DNA of 64,000 nt from Singulisphaera sp. (GCA_027451445.1 DAIDJG010000020.1:1-64000); one strand, 5' to 3'; counted from the stretch's first letter, positions 7,694 through 15,651 are shown. Numbers and translations: made by a program. The notes: generated by a model not told the origin, from the letters alone.

Positions 7694-7893
7694 GGGAGCC
7701 CACACGCCCCCCCGCCGCCATGCTCGTGCCGCCCCGTGTCGCGTGCGAGATGAGCAGCCTCGACGCTCGCGAGCTGGACCGACTCATCCGGTCAGGCGCG
7801 GTCCGCGTCGAGCGCGTCGACGGCAAGCTGCTCGTGGCCCTCGACGATGTCGAGCAGGCCACCGGCCAGAGCCGAAAGGAAGTAGACCAGTGA
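7690..7893 (+). CDS. Mini DNA-binding-like protein (third of three)
   Basis: The 67-residue product contains AAMLVPPRVACEMSSLDARE, then LDRLIRSGAVRVERVDGKLL, a pattern compatible with a small winged helix in which VERVDGKLLVALDD forms the wing. The stop TGA overlaps the GTG start of the ATPase (GTGA at 7890-7893), and the AAAGGAAG inside this gene is the ribosome binding site of the ATPase. Function is unproven; the shared fold with the two preceding genes is inference. Confidence 0.5.
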   Translation: MREPTRPPAAMLVPPRVACEMSSLDARELDRLIRSGAVRVERVDGKLLVALDDVEQATGQSRKEVDQ

Positions 7894-9140
7894 TACCCTG
7901 CCCCTCTGACTGTTACGTGCTGGCCCGGCTCCTGGCGGGCCAGCACGTGAACGGCGAACTGGCCCAAGTGAGTGAGGCGTGGCGGCCTGCGGTCGATTAT
8001 CTTGTCGAGCTTCGATCTGACGCCCGCGGCGCGGCCTTCGAAGCGATGTGTGCGGCGCCCGGAATCGACCACGATGCGGTGTTAAAGGCGGTTGCGCAAA
8101 TCGACCCCACGGGGCCGGTGCCCGAAGCGCGCGTGCTCCGCCGGTCCGCTCACCTGGGGGATCTCGCCGTCAGCTCGTCGTCCACGCGCTTCGCGTGGCC
8201 CTTCTACATCGTCAGAGGCCACTTCAACCTGCTGTCGTCCGACCCCAAAGTCGGGAAGACCCACATCATGCTCGACCTGGCTCGGCGGCTCTACTTCCGC
8301 GAGCCCTGGCCTGATGGGCATGATCCGACGTTTCCAGCCGGCACGGTGACGCTCTGGGTTTGCGGCGACCGTCACCAGGATGAGCTACGGGAGCGCGCCA
8401 CGGCGTTCGGGTTGCCCGGGGAAGCGGTCAAACTCAACTCGCTGCCCGACAACCCGTACGGTGGCTGGGACCTTGACGAACAAGCCAACATCGACCTCAT
8501 GCGGGACCTGATCATCAGCGAGCGGCCCGGACTGGTGTTCATTGATACGGTTTGGCGAGCGACCCGCCGGCAGCTCCGCCGCGAGGAAGAAGTAAACGCC
8601 CTACTCAATCCCCTGGTGACGATCGCGCAAGACACCGACACGGCCATCATCGGTGCCATGCACCTCTCGAAAGACGGTGACACCCTCGGGAGGCGGCTCG
8701 AAGGGCTTGCGCGGGCGATCCTGAAGCTCTACCGGCCCGATCCTGAAGGGCAACCGAACCGAAGGAAGCTCACCGTAATCGGCAATTTCCGGGAACCCCC
8801 GCCGCTCGGTCTGACGATGGGCGACACCGGATGCGAGTACGACTCCGAACCGCCCTCCGAACCGGCCACCAACAAGGGCGGCAGGCCAGCCGCGGAATGC
8901 ATCAAAGCGCAAGAGTTCATCGTTAAGCACCTGAAGGAGCGGAACGACCGGAAAGGAATCGACCTTATCAACGAATGGACGCAATTAATGGGCGAAGCCA
9001 AGGGCACGATCTTCAATGCCCGCGCGGCGCTCGTGAGTGCGGGTCGTCTGACCGTGGACGACTCCAAGAAACCCCAAATATGGCATCTGGCGGATACGGG
9101 GTCAGAAACGGTCAAGAACCCGGTTTCTGACCGCTTCTGA
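7890..9140 (+). CDS. RepA-like/RecA-fold ATPase (AAA_25 type)
   Basis: Predicted replication ATPase or helicase loader. The GTG start at 7890 is set by the overlapping GTGA and an AAAGGAAG site 7 nt upstream; 416 residues. The Walker A variant SSDPKVGKTHIMLDLARR lies at about residues 112-129, and the Walker B region GLVFIDTVWRA at about 213-223. A polar segment TDTAIIGAMHLSKDGD follows, as in hexameric RepA/DnaB-superfamily ATPases that couple nucleotide hydrolysis to origin opening. The C-terminal 80 residues are probably a winged helix. It precedes a primase gene and a repeated 11-mer lies around its 3' end, so a role in starting replication of the excised element fits. Confidence 0.75.
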   Translation: MIPCPSDCYVLARLLAGQHVNGELAQVSEAWRPAVDYLVELRSDARGAAFEAMCAAPGIDHDAVLKAVAQIDPTGPVPEARVLRRSAHLGDLAVSSSSTRFAWPFYIVRGHFNLLSSDPKVGKTHIMLDLARRLYFREPWPDGHDPTFPAGTVTLWVCGDRHQDELRERATAFGLPGEAVKLNSLPDNPYGGWDLDEQANIDLMRDLIISERPGLVFIDTVWRATRRQLRREEEVNALLNPLVTIAQDTDTAIIGAMHLSKDGDTLGRRLEGLARAILKLYRPDPEGQPNRRKLTVIGNFREPPPLGLTMGDTGCEYDSEPPSEPATNKGGRPAAECIKAQEFIVKHLKERNDRKGIDLINEWTQLMGEAKGTIFNARAALVSAGRLTVDDSKKPQIWHLADTGSETVKNPVSDRF

Positions 9141-9601
9141 CCTCCAAACTTAAAGTCAAGAACCTCCGACCCCTATACCCCCCGAGGTTGTTGACCTGAA
9201 TCCCGGACTCTCAGGCATGACCCAAAGCGCCCAAAACTCAAAGTCTGACAACGGCCGAATTGACTGGTCAGCCGTCAAGGGTGCGCTCGATATGGCGACG
9301 GTCGCGACCCGCGTGCTCGGCACGGCACAGGGACGTAAGGGCGGCAAGGGCCGGCTCTGGTGGCGTTGCCCACTCGGGACCCACGACGACAGAAACCCGT
9401 CGTTCACTATCATCACAGGTGAACAATATTTGCATTGCTTTGGATGCGGTTGGCACGGCGACATGGTTGCATTGGTTCAGGCGCTGAACCCATCAATGAG
9501 TTTTCCTGACGCGGTGAGTTACCTCGTGGGAGCGCCGGCCCCCAAAGTCAGGTCAAGAACCTCTGGCGTGTATGGTTTCGGTGACCGCGAGGTTTCTGAC
9601 C
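9100..9601. repeat. Candidate iterons (11-bp motif, about eight copies)
   Basis: Consensus GGTCARRAACC or its complement GGTTYYTGACC. Exact or near copies: 9100-9110 (GGTCAGAAACG), 9110-9120 (exact), 9122-9132 (complement, exact), 9132-9142 (CGCTTCTGACC), 9154-9164 (aGTCAAGAACC), 9186-9196 (GGTTGTTGACC), 9551-9561 (exact), 9591-9601 (complement, exact). Six lie within 100 bp at the end of the ATPase gene and in the gap before the primase. Clustered short repeats beside a RepA-like gene are typical of iteron origins; function is inferred. Confidence 0.55.
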
Positions 9602-10374
9602 CGCCATCGGGGCTTCCCTATTCCGACGCTCTCGCCCTGACAGAAGAGTCGGAGCGGCGTCTCTGGACACCCGATGGGGCCGGCGCCCTCGATCAGCTCC
9701 ACGGCCGCGGGCTGAGTGATGCGACGATCCGCGCGGCCCGGCTCGGGTTCACGGCCCGCGTCTCGTACCCTACCCGGACCGGGGGGACGGCCCGCGCGTC
9801 GGGCATCGTAATCCCGTGGTTCGACGGCGACCGCCTCGCCCTGGTCAAGATCCGACAGGACCGCCGAAAGCCCCGGTATGCGGAGTGTCACCGGACCCCG
9901 GCTCACGTGACGTGCTATCCCAGCCTGGCGGTCATCCGGCAGGGGGCGCCGCTGGTCGTGACCGAGGGAGAGCTTGACGCTCTCTTTCTCGGCCAAGAAG
10001 TCGCCGGGCTGGCGTGCGTGATCACCTTGGGGAGCGCTTCGAACAAGCTCACGGCGCGGTTATTGACCGCGTGCCTGGTGTGCCCGTCGTGGTTCCTCGC
10101 CACGGACAACGACCCGGCCGGCGATAGGGCTGCCGCTGACTGGCCGGCGCGAGCAGTCCGGGGCCGGCCGCCGAGCCACCACAAGGATTGGACCGAGGCG
10201 CGGCAGGCCCCCCACCCGATCAATCTGCGCCGCTGGTGGAGCGACGTCTTGAGCGGCAATCTCCGGCCCGCGCTCTACACCTGGGATGAGCTGTCGAGTT
10301 GGCGCTGGGGACCCGCCATCGATAACCACGAAGGGGGAATCGTCATCGAGTGGCCCACGTCGGTACACGCTTGA
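9217..10374 (+). CDS. CHC2 zinc-finger / Toprim DNA primase-like protein
   Basis: Predicted primase that makes RNA primers for the element's replication. The 385-residue product opens with a CHC2-type zinc-binding domain: a C..H pair (CPLGTHDDRN, about residues 50-60) and CFGCGWHGD (about 74-82). A Toprim domain follows: VTEGELDALF (glutamate motif, about 248) and ATDNDPAGDRAA (D-x-D motif, about 295-305). Length is shorter than housekeeping DnaG (about 600) and typical of plasmid or phage primases without helicase-binding domains. The gene lies 76 bp after the ATPase across the iteron-like cluster. Confidence 0.85.
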   Translation: MTQSAQNSKSDNGRIDWSAVKGALDMATVATRVLGTAQGRKGGKGRLWWRCPLGTHDDRNPSFTIITGEQYLHCFGCGWHGDMVALVQALNPSMSFPDAVSYLVGAPAPKVRSRTSGVYGFGDREVSDPPSGLPYSDALALTEESERRLWTPDGAGALDQLHGRGLSDATIRAARLGFTARVSYPTRTGGTARASGIVIPWFDGDRLALVKIRQDRRKPRYAECHRTPAHVTCYPSLAVIRQGAPLVVTEGELDALFLGQEVAGLACVITLGSASNKLTARLLTACLVCPSWFLATDNDPAGDRAAADWPARAVRGRPPSHHKDWTEARQAPHPINLRRWWSDVLSGNLRPALYTWDELSSWRWGPAIDNHEGGIVIEWPTSVHA

Positions 10375-10405
10375 CTCTGAGCCAACTATGGGGTAGGATG
10401 TGGGT

Positions 10406-10612
10406 ATGAGCGACGAACCCTTCAGCGAACAGTTGCGCCGAGCGCTCAACGAGTCGGGGTTGACCCGTTACCGCATCGCCAAGGAACTCGGGGTAAGCCA
10501 AGCGACCCTCAGCAAGTTCATGTCGGGACAGCGCGGGTTGTCGATGGCGGTTGTGGACCGGGTGTGCGGCCTGTTGGGGTTGATCATCACGAAGAAGCCT
10601 GAGAGCAAGTAG
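10406..10612 (+). CDS. XRE-family (Cro/CI-type) HTH regulator
   Basis: The 68-residue protein is essentially one helix-turn-helix: SEQLRRALNESGLTRYRIAK, then ELGVSQATLSKFMSGQRGLS, then AVVDRVCGLLGL. The recognition helix is QATLSKFMSG, as in Cro/CI and antitoxin-like regulators. A start at GTG 10400 is also in frame; ATG 10406 is preferred because TAGGA sits 8 nt before it. It lies 11 bp before the integrase, suggesting that the two are co-transcribed and that this protein may control integrase expression. That is inference. Confidence 0.75.
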   Translation: MSDEPFSEQLRRALNESGLTRYRIAKELGVSQATLSKFMSGQRGLSMAVVDRVCGLLGLIITKKPESK

Positions 10613-10623
10613 GGAGGGGACCG

Positions 10624-12021
10624 GTGGCGAGCATCTTCAAGAAGGACAAGCGTCGCAAGGGCGCCCCGTGGTACATCGACTACTTCGACGAGAACGACGT
10701 GCGCCAGCGGGAGAAGGGGTGCCCGGATCGAGCGGCGACCGAGCAGATTGCCCGCAAGCTGGAGACCGACGTTGAGCTGCGCCGGCGCGGTGTTATCGAC
10801 GTCAAGGATGAGCGCCGGGCCGAGGCCAACCTCAGGCCGCTCACGGAACACTTCGACGCCTTCCAAGCCGCCCTCGTGGACCGGGGGAACACGGCCAAGC
10901 ACGTTGACCTCTACGTTGAACGGGCCCGGCGTGTGGCCGCCCTCGTTCTGGGCGCGGCGCTGCCGGAGATCGACCCACCGAAGAAGAAGACGAAGAAGGT
11001 CGAGCGCGATGCGGCCGCCCTGCTGGTGACCTCCGTGCTGAAGACGGGACGTCTTTCCGACATGACCCTGGAGGCGGTCCAGAAAGCGTTGTCGGTTCTG
11101 AAGGATAGCGGTCGATCTCTCGAGACTTGCAACCATCATCGGGCCGCCATCCGGGGGTTTAGCAAGTGGGCCTGGGAGACGGGCCGCACGTCAGCGCACG
11201 TGCTTCTCGGTGTGACTGGTTTCAACGCCAAAGAGGATCGGCGGCACGATCGCCGCACCCTTGGTGTGGACGAGTTGCGTAAGCTCATCAAGACGGCCGA
11301 GCGTGGTCCCGACTACCGCCAGATGACCGGACCCGACCGGGCGCTCTGCTACCGGCTCGCCGTGGCCACGGGCTTGCGGTTCTCGGAAATCCAGACGATC
11401 ACGCCGCGCTCGTTCGATTGGAAGGCGGACCCCGCGACGGTGACGGTAGCCGCCGGCTACACGAAGAACGGTGAACCAGCGACGCTGCCCCTGGCTCCCG
11501 ACCTGGTCACCGACCTGCGTTCCCGCGTGCTCGACATGTCCCAAGACGCTCCGGTGTTCGTCCTGCCGGACCGCGGGGCCACGATGCTTCAGATCGACCT
11601 TGAGGCCGCCGAAATCCCGTACTGCGATGAGTCGGGCCAGTTCTTCGACTTCCACTCGCTACGCTGCCAGACCGCCACGCTGGCGGATGCGGCCGGTAAC
11701 TCGCCGCGCGTGGTTCAGAAGCTCATGCGTCACTCGACGCTGGAACTCACCGGGCGCTACACACGTCCGCGCGCCGTTGACGTGGAACGCGCCGCCCTGA
11801 CCCTGCCCACGCTTCGCCCGATGGCGTCGAACCGTGAGGCCCGCTCCGCCACCGGAACCGACGATTCGGCCCCGAGTGCTACCGCCAGTGCTACCGACGA
11901 GGACGACTTGCCGCGCAAGTCCAATGAGCGTAACATCCTTGTGGCGGTCGCTACACGGAATCATAATCCGCGTGTCGGGGGTTCGAGTCCCTCCGCCGCT
12001 ATTTCTCAACTTCCAAGTTGA
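10624..12021 (+). CDS. int: Tyrosine recombinase / integrase (integrated, shortened form)
   Basis: Catalyses integration and excision at the tRNA att site. The start is GTG at 10624 after AGGGAGGGG. N-terminal arm-binding-type region 1-70 (WYIDYFDENDVRQREKG), core-binding domain about 70-200, catalytic domain about 210-390. Catalytic residues visible: R252 (TGLRFSEI), K281 (YTKNGE), H344 and R347 (FHSLRC), H370 (MRHSTLE) and the tyrosine Y379 (TGRYTRPR). From residue 445 onwards the codons are the att sequence itself; the last four residues (QLPS) and the stop come from flanking chromosome. The frame through att equals the open frame of 1890-2315, so the circular form would carry 141 residues instead of 21 here. 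Confidence 0.92.
   Translation: MASIFKKDKRRKGAPWYIDYFDENDVRQREKGCPDRAATEQIARKLETDVELRRRGVIDVKDERRAEANLRPLTEHFDAFQAALVDRGNTAKHVDLYVERARRVAALVLGAALPEIDPPKKKTKKVERDAAALLVTSVLKTGRLSDMTLEAVQKALSVLKDSGRSLETCNHHRAAIRGFSKWAWETGRTSAHVLLGVTGFNAKEDRRHDRRTLGVDELRKLIKTAERGPDYRQMTGPDRALCYRLAVATGLRFSEIQTITPRSFDWKADPATVTVAAGYTKNGEPATLPLAPDLVTDLRSRVLDMSQDAPVFVLPDRGATMLQIDLEAAEIPYCDESGQFFDFHSLRCQTATLADAAGNSPRVVQKLMRHSTLELTGRYTRPRAVDVERAALTLPTLRPMASNREARSATGTDDSAPSATASATDEDDLPRKSNERNILVAVATRNHNPRVGGSSPSAAISQLPS
11956..12004 (+). other. Right attachment site (attR) within the integrase 3' end
   Basis: This is the second perfect copy of the 49-bp tRNA 3'-half repeat (anticodon arm with CAT, T arm, acceptor strand). 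It encodes integrase residues 445-460 and part of 461. No 5' tRNA half is present upstream on this side either. Confidence 0.88.
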
Positions 12022-12118
12022 TCACGACTTACGCGTAACCCGTCGCATTCACATCTACAAGCCGGTGCCCCACGCTAGGGCACGAAAACGGCGAATTAAC
12101 GGCAGTAATCCGGCAACA

Positions 12119-12193
12119 GAAAAGCCAAGGGTCAAGCTTGGTTTTTTGTTTTTCAAGAAAAGCCAAGGGTCAAGCTTGGTTTTTTGTTTTTCA
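12119..12193 (+). terminator. Tandemly duplicated intrinsic terminators
   Basis: A 38-bp unit is repeated head to tail at 12119-12156 and 12157-12193 (last base altered). Each holds a stem CCAAG...CTTGG followed by TTTTTTGTTTTT on the plus strand, a Rho-independent terminator shape. They lie about 100 bp after the integrase, just outside attR, and would stop transcripts leaving the element or host transcripts entering on this strand. Exact duplication suggests a recent event. Confidence 0.7.
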
Positions 12194-12522
12194 TGGACTA
12201 CGGCTTGAGAACATCCCCGTCGGGGCTTTCGTCTGCGATGGCTGGCGAGTCCGAAGGCTTCACTGGCGCATCCGAGCGGCCTGCTGTCAGCGACGGATGG
12301 ATTTCCAAACCGGTCAGGCGCGACAACTGACTTATGAGAGAGGATGGCTGATCGCGCACTTGGACAGAAATCCTCCACCCGACTACTTCGGTCCGTCGAA
12401 CCAAACACTCGAGCAGCAACGCGAGGATGATCGCCGGGCTGTCGTTGAGAAAACTCGCGGAATCGTTCACCACACGAACGCGTCGACGAGTTTCGTTCGA
12501 GCAGCCCAACTCCCTTGGGTCG
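12194..12522. other. Gap without recognisable gene
   Basis: Open frames on both strands lack ribosome binding sites and protein-like composition. I see nothing else of note between the terminators and the LexA-like gene. Confidence 0.35.
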
Positions 12523-12843
12523 CTATCCCGCGAACTCCGTTTCAGGAATGATCCCTGGATCAGCCACCTCCTCGGCCACCTCGGTAAACCCACGCCAGGG
12601 CCGGCCGTCCGGCGTGAAAACGAACCGGATTGCCTTCGATCGCTGGTATTCGGTCTTTATCCAGCCCTTGCTCTGGAGCGCCTTCAAATGGGGGCAGACG
12701 CCCGCCGACGTGTTGAAGGAGAAATGCTCGCCGATCTCACGTAGTGACGGCTGAAACCCGTTGCGGCATGTGAACTCATAAATGAATCGGTAGAGGGCTT
12801 CCTGGCGCTCGGTAAGCGGCCTGGGTCGTGTTTCAGTTAGCAT
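12523..12843 (-). CDS. LexA-like winged-helix repressor lacking the peptidase domain
   Basis: The 106-residue product matches the LexA N-terminal domain: LTERQEALYRFIYEFTCRNG, FQPSLREIGEHFSFNTSAGV, HLKALQSKGWIKTE, then RSKAIRFVFTPDG. Full LexA is about 200 residues and ends with an S24 serine/lysine self-cleavage domain; that part is absent and the gene ends cleanly after ETEFAG. A GGAGG site precedes the ATG at 12843. The repressor therefore cannot be switched off by RecA-driven self-cleavage and would need another signal. It is divergent from nothing obvious; its own promoter region holds an operator-like repeat. Confidence 0.75.
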   Translation of the reverse strand: MLTETRPRPLTERQEALYRFIYEFTCRNGFQPSLREIGEHFSFNTSAGVCPHLKALQSKGWIKTEYQRSKAIRFVFTPDGRPWRGFTEVAEEVADPGIIPETEFAG

Positions 12844-12860
12844 CGGAACCTCCCTGGAGA

Positions 12861-12901
12861 TTTAGTGTACGGACATTAATACTATGCGCCCGGACACTAA
12901 A
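12861..12901. promoter_or_regulatory. Operator-like inverted repeat upstream of the LexA-like gene
   Basis: TTTAGTGT (12861-12868) and ACACTAAA (12894-12901) form a perfect inverted repeat, and TTAGTGTACGGACATTAA inside it is a second near-palindrome. The position 18-58 bp before the LexA-like start fits autoregulation. The boxes resemble no E. coli-type CTGT-N8-ACAG site; assignment is by position and symmetry. Confidence 0.55.
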
Positions 12902-14247
12902 GAGTCAAGGCACCGCGTGACATTCGGTTTGCGAGGTAGATTTCAGGTGTCGAGACCTCTCCCCCGACCAGACGCATCCGATGACTGCCACGAACGGAGT
13001 TCGCATCGAAGTCGGCGAGACAAGTATCAGGGATTCTGGCCAGGCTTGATATCAGGGAGGTTTGCGAGAAGCGCGTGGTTTTCTGCAGAGGAATCCCGGG
13101 TCACGGTCAAGCAGCGGCTCACGCTGGCCGCAAAAAGCGGCGGAAATCGACGGCTCTTCGCCACCTCCGTCTCGCGTCTCGCCGTTCGGCGGCTCGCTGG
13201 TTCCACTGAGTAAGAAGGCGCCGACCTCGAAGTGATCCGCCGCCCTGGCGGCAACCTCGAGCGTGAGCAGCTAAGGAATCGGAATACCTTCGGCCCGACG
13301 AAAAATCACGAAATCCTTACCATCAAAAATGGTCGGAACTCCTGCGCGTATCGACAATTGATTCAACGTAAGCGGGGCAAGAACTATCGAGCTACCAGGA
13401 GCATATAGAAGGGGAGATTGCGCTCGGTTCACCAACGTCCCAGGGACCCGTTCCGCGACTCGATCGCGGACAGCAGAGGAAGCAGATGAGGATGAGGACG
13501 GAGAAAAACTGCGTTCGGGTCTTGTCCTCATCTTAAATCCTAATCCCATAGGGATTTCCGAAGCGGATGCGCGGCCGTCCACCGCGGAGCGCCTCGCGCC
13601 GCTGCGCGGCGTTCCGACCCACCCTCCGTCTCCCGTGCGTCGCACACGTTCGGTCGACGCTCTGGGGAACCCGAAAGTTCACCCCTCTCGTGAGTGCGAT
13701 CGTCCGGATGATGAAGACTGTCAACCCGTCCTCAACCCGCGAAGTTCTCCGCACACCCCGGGCATCCCCACCGGGCGATGAACCGAAACGAGCGCGCGCC
13801 CGCGCAGCGCGGTATTCGGCGACTCGGAGCCCCAAGGCGGACAATGAGTTGCGATTCCGAGTAGCGGAATGGGAGCGGCTCTTCGGAGCGCCAGGGGAAA
13901 CAAGGGTTACGACAGGACAACGGCTCTCGCGCGGCGCCATCGCGTTAAATGAAAGCACTTAACACCCTCTATCGCAACGCACGAATAGGCCACTCTCCCT
14001 TCCTTGTCCGGGTATATAATGGATTTATTGTAAATACTGGAGCGATTCTTGCACTTTTCGGCCACCCATCAAGGCGTGATAGAGCTGCGAGCTGGAACAG
14101 TGCTCCCATGCCAAGATCGGCTAAACAATGCGCCATGGGGTATTGGCTGTTCTCGCACGCGGCGCTGACGTTTGATGAAGAATCATGACCTACCGAGCCA
14201 TGTCGGACAGCCATGATCCCCCGATCTCGGCGATCACAGGGCCTGTG
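12902..14247. other. Long stretch without convincing genes
   Basis: About 1.3 kb of GC-rich DNA between the LexA-like gene and the integrase scrap. Frames at 13271-13645 (minus) and 13567-13962 (plus) are open but rich in arginine, serine and proline in the manner of non-coding high-GC DNA, and they oppose each other. I see no start context, RNA gene or clear repeat. It may be decayed accessory DNA. Confidence 0.35.
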
Positions 14248-14315
14248 TTCAAGTCTCACTCGCTCCGGTGCCAGACCGCTACGCACGTTGACCAGGCCGG
14301 CAATTCGCCGAGGCA
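14248..14315 (+). pseudogene. Short remnant of an integrase catalytic domain
   Basis: The plus frame reads SHSLRCQTATHVDQAGNSPR, matching the integrase's own HSLRCQTATLADAAGNSPR, the catalytic H-x-x-R segment. The frame then breaks within about 10 residues, with no tyrosine motif in phase. It lies 2.2 kb outside attR, so it is the trace of a different, older insertion related to the present element. Confidence 0.6.
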
Positions 14316-14567
14316 CAGGGTCAGCGACCACTCACTACCTGCTCGCCCATTGCGCCGGGGGCCACGGGTCGCTCGCGGGCGGCTACGTCCAGGCGGTGTC
14401 GTTCGCGGGGCACATCGATATCCGCGACAACGTCGTCTACGACCGGGGCCACCGCACTGAGGCAATCCGCTCTGCCTGGCGATTTCTCGGACTCGAACGC
14501 CGACCCGGAGAGCGACGGCTTCACGCTCCTCGAGCCGAGTCTTCACGAGCTCAATCTTCGCCCGGCC
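14316..14567. other. Probable decayed coding fragments
   Basis: After the integrase scrap one frame reads AGHIDIRDNVVYDRG, resembling a rung of a right-handed beta-helix (pectate lyase-like) protein; this suggests a truncated secreted-protein gene. No start and no continuation is found. The assignment is weak and based on a single short motif. Confidence 0.3.
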
Positions 14568-15341
14568 TCAATTCGCGTTGTCAAGGACGGCATGCGCCTT
14601 GTTGCGACACAGGTTCAGCCCTTGCAGGAGCTTCTTGACGCTTTTCTGGTAATCCGGGTTCTGGTCATCGTCGTGGCCCCCCTCGTCGTCCTCGTTCACG
14701 ACGACCCCTTTCTGAACCGCGACGAGCTTGGCATAGGCCTTGGCTTTGGTGTCGAGTGCGAGCAGCGCCTTCCGCAAAGCCGCCACGTTGTTCTTCTTGG
14801 TCGCCAGGTCCACCGCCTTGAGCGCGGTTTCCAGACCACTGCTGGCGCGGATCTTCTTGAGGTACGTCGCGCTCGGTTTCTTCTGTCCGGTCTCGGCCTC
14901 GAACAGCTTCTTGACGCCGACCCACTGGCTGTAGAGTGCGGTGGTCTCGAGCGAGTTGTCCTCCTCGCCCTTGTCGGTCGCGAGCGACTGGACCTTCTGG
15001 GGCGTGTGCTGTTCCTCGGTGAGCAGTTGCGAGAGGAGCAAGGTTGTATCGGCGAAGGCATCCGTGTCCTCGGCGCCCTCCGCTTTCTTCTTGATCTTGG
15101 TGAGCTCCCCGGCGATTTTCCCCCGATACACACCCGCGTGTTTCAGGAAATCCGACAGCGCCGACCGCGCTTTCGCGCCGTCCTTGGCGTCGATCGCCTT
15201 GTCCAGGGCCCCCATGGACGCCTCGAGCTTGGAGTAGTCCTTCACCAGCTTGAGCATCGCGGCAAAGTCCTTTTCGCCCTTGAGGCTCGCCTCGGCCGTC
15301 TTCCGCTTGGCCTGAAAATCCTTGAGAATCTTGCTCGCCAC
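14568..15341 (-). CDS. Helical hypothetical protein with acidic C-terminal segment
   Basis: Unrecognised. The start is taken as GTG at 15341 because GGAGGAAGCC lies directly before it, giving 257 residues (VASKILKDFQAKRKT...). The protein is almost wholly alpha-helical, rich in K, A, E and L, with heptad-like stretches; a short acidic/histidine run NEDDEGGHDDD lies about 30 residues from the end. No signal peptide or membrane segment. Such proteins occur in planctomycetes as orphan cytoplasmic helical proteins; I do not know a function. It is transcribed leftward, alone, towards the decayed region. Confidence 0.6.
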   Translation of the reverse strand: MASKILKDFQAKRKTAEASLKGEKDFAAMLKLVKDYSKLEASMGALDKAIDAKDGAKARSALSDFLKHAGVYRGKIAGELTKIKKKAEGAEDTDAFADTTLLLSQLLTEEQHTPQKVQSLATDKGEEDNSLETTALYSQWVGVKKLFEAETGQKKPSATYLKKIRASSGLETALKAVDLATKKNNVAALRKALLALDTKAKAYAKLVAVQKGVVVNEDDEGGHDDDQNPDYQKSVKKLLQGLNLCRNKAHAVLDNAN

Positions 15342-15651
15342 GGCTTCCTCCACGTCTGAAATCAGAGACCAACGGCCGCACCGTTTGCTCGGAGAATGGG
15401 CTGTGCACCACGGGGTTCGCCGGGTGACACGGTTCACGGACGGGGGAGAATACTAACCGAAGCTTCACTGTGTGACATAGCGGAGTTGATCGCTTTGAGC
15501 GAAATCTTCTGTCAGTCGCCCCAGACGTCTTCGGCGCTGTAGCGCAGTGGGATCGGGGATATCTGTAGTCGTGTCCTCAGTAGCCGACAATTCCGGATAA
15601 AGATGCTAGTCTCTGGTCCAAACGCTTAATACCAAAGAAGGGATCAGGCCC

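Larger units (their letters stand above)
1890..12004. mobile_element. tRNA-integrated element of about 10.1 kb
   Basis: The element is bounded by perfect 49-bp direct repeats of a tRNA 3' half, with the tyrosine integrase abutting the right repeat. Cargo and core genes in order: small phage-like pair (2312-3362), double EVE-like protein (minus), ribbon-helix-helix protein (minus), three small hypotheticals or HTH proteins, three mini HTH genes, RepA-like ATPase, primase, XRE regulator, integrase. No structural phage genes, relaxase or conjugation genes are visible. It could be a phage satellite or an integrative plasmid-like element able to replicate after excision; the replication genes support the latter property. 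Confidence 0.85.

Noticed and set aside
12055-12200. Duplicated 38-bp unit as a coding repeat or attachment site
   Set aside because: It has the stem plus T-tract of intrinsic terminators and no frame; it is not similar to the att core.
13271-13962. Opposing open frames in the decayed region
   Set aside because: Composition is that of non-coding high-GC DNA (serine/arginine/proline runs) and no ribosome binding site or domain is visible.
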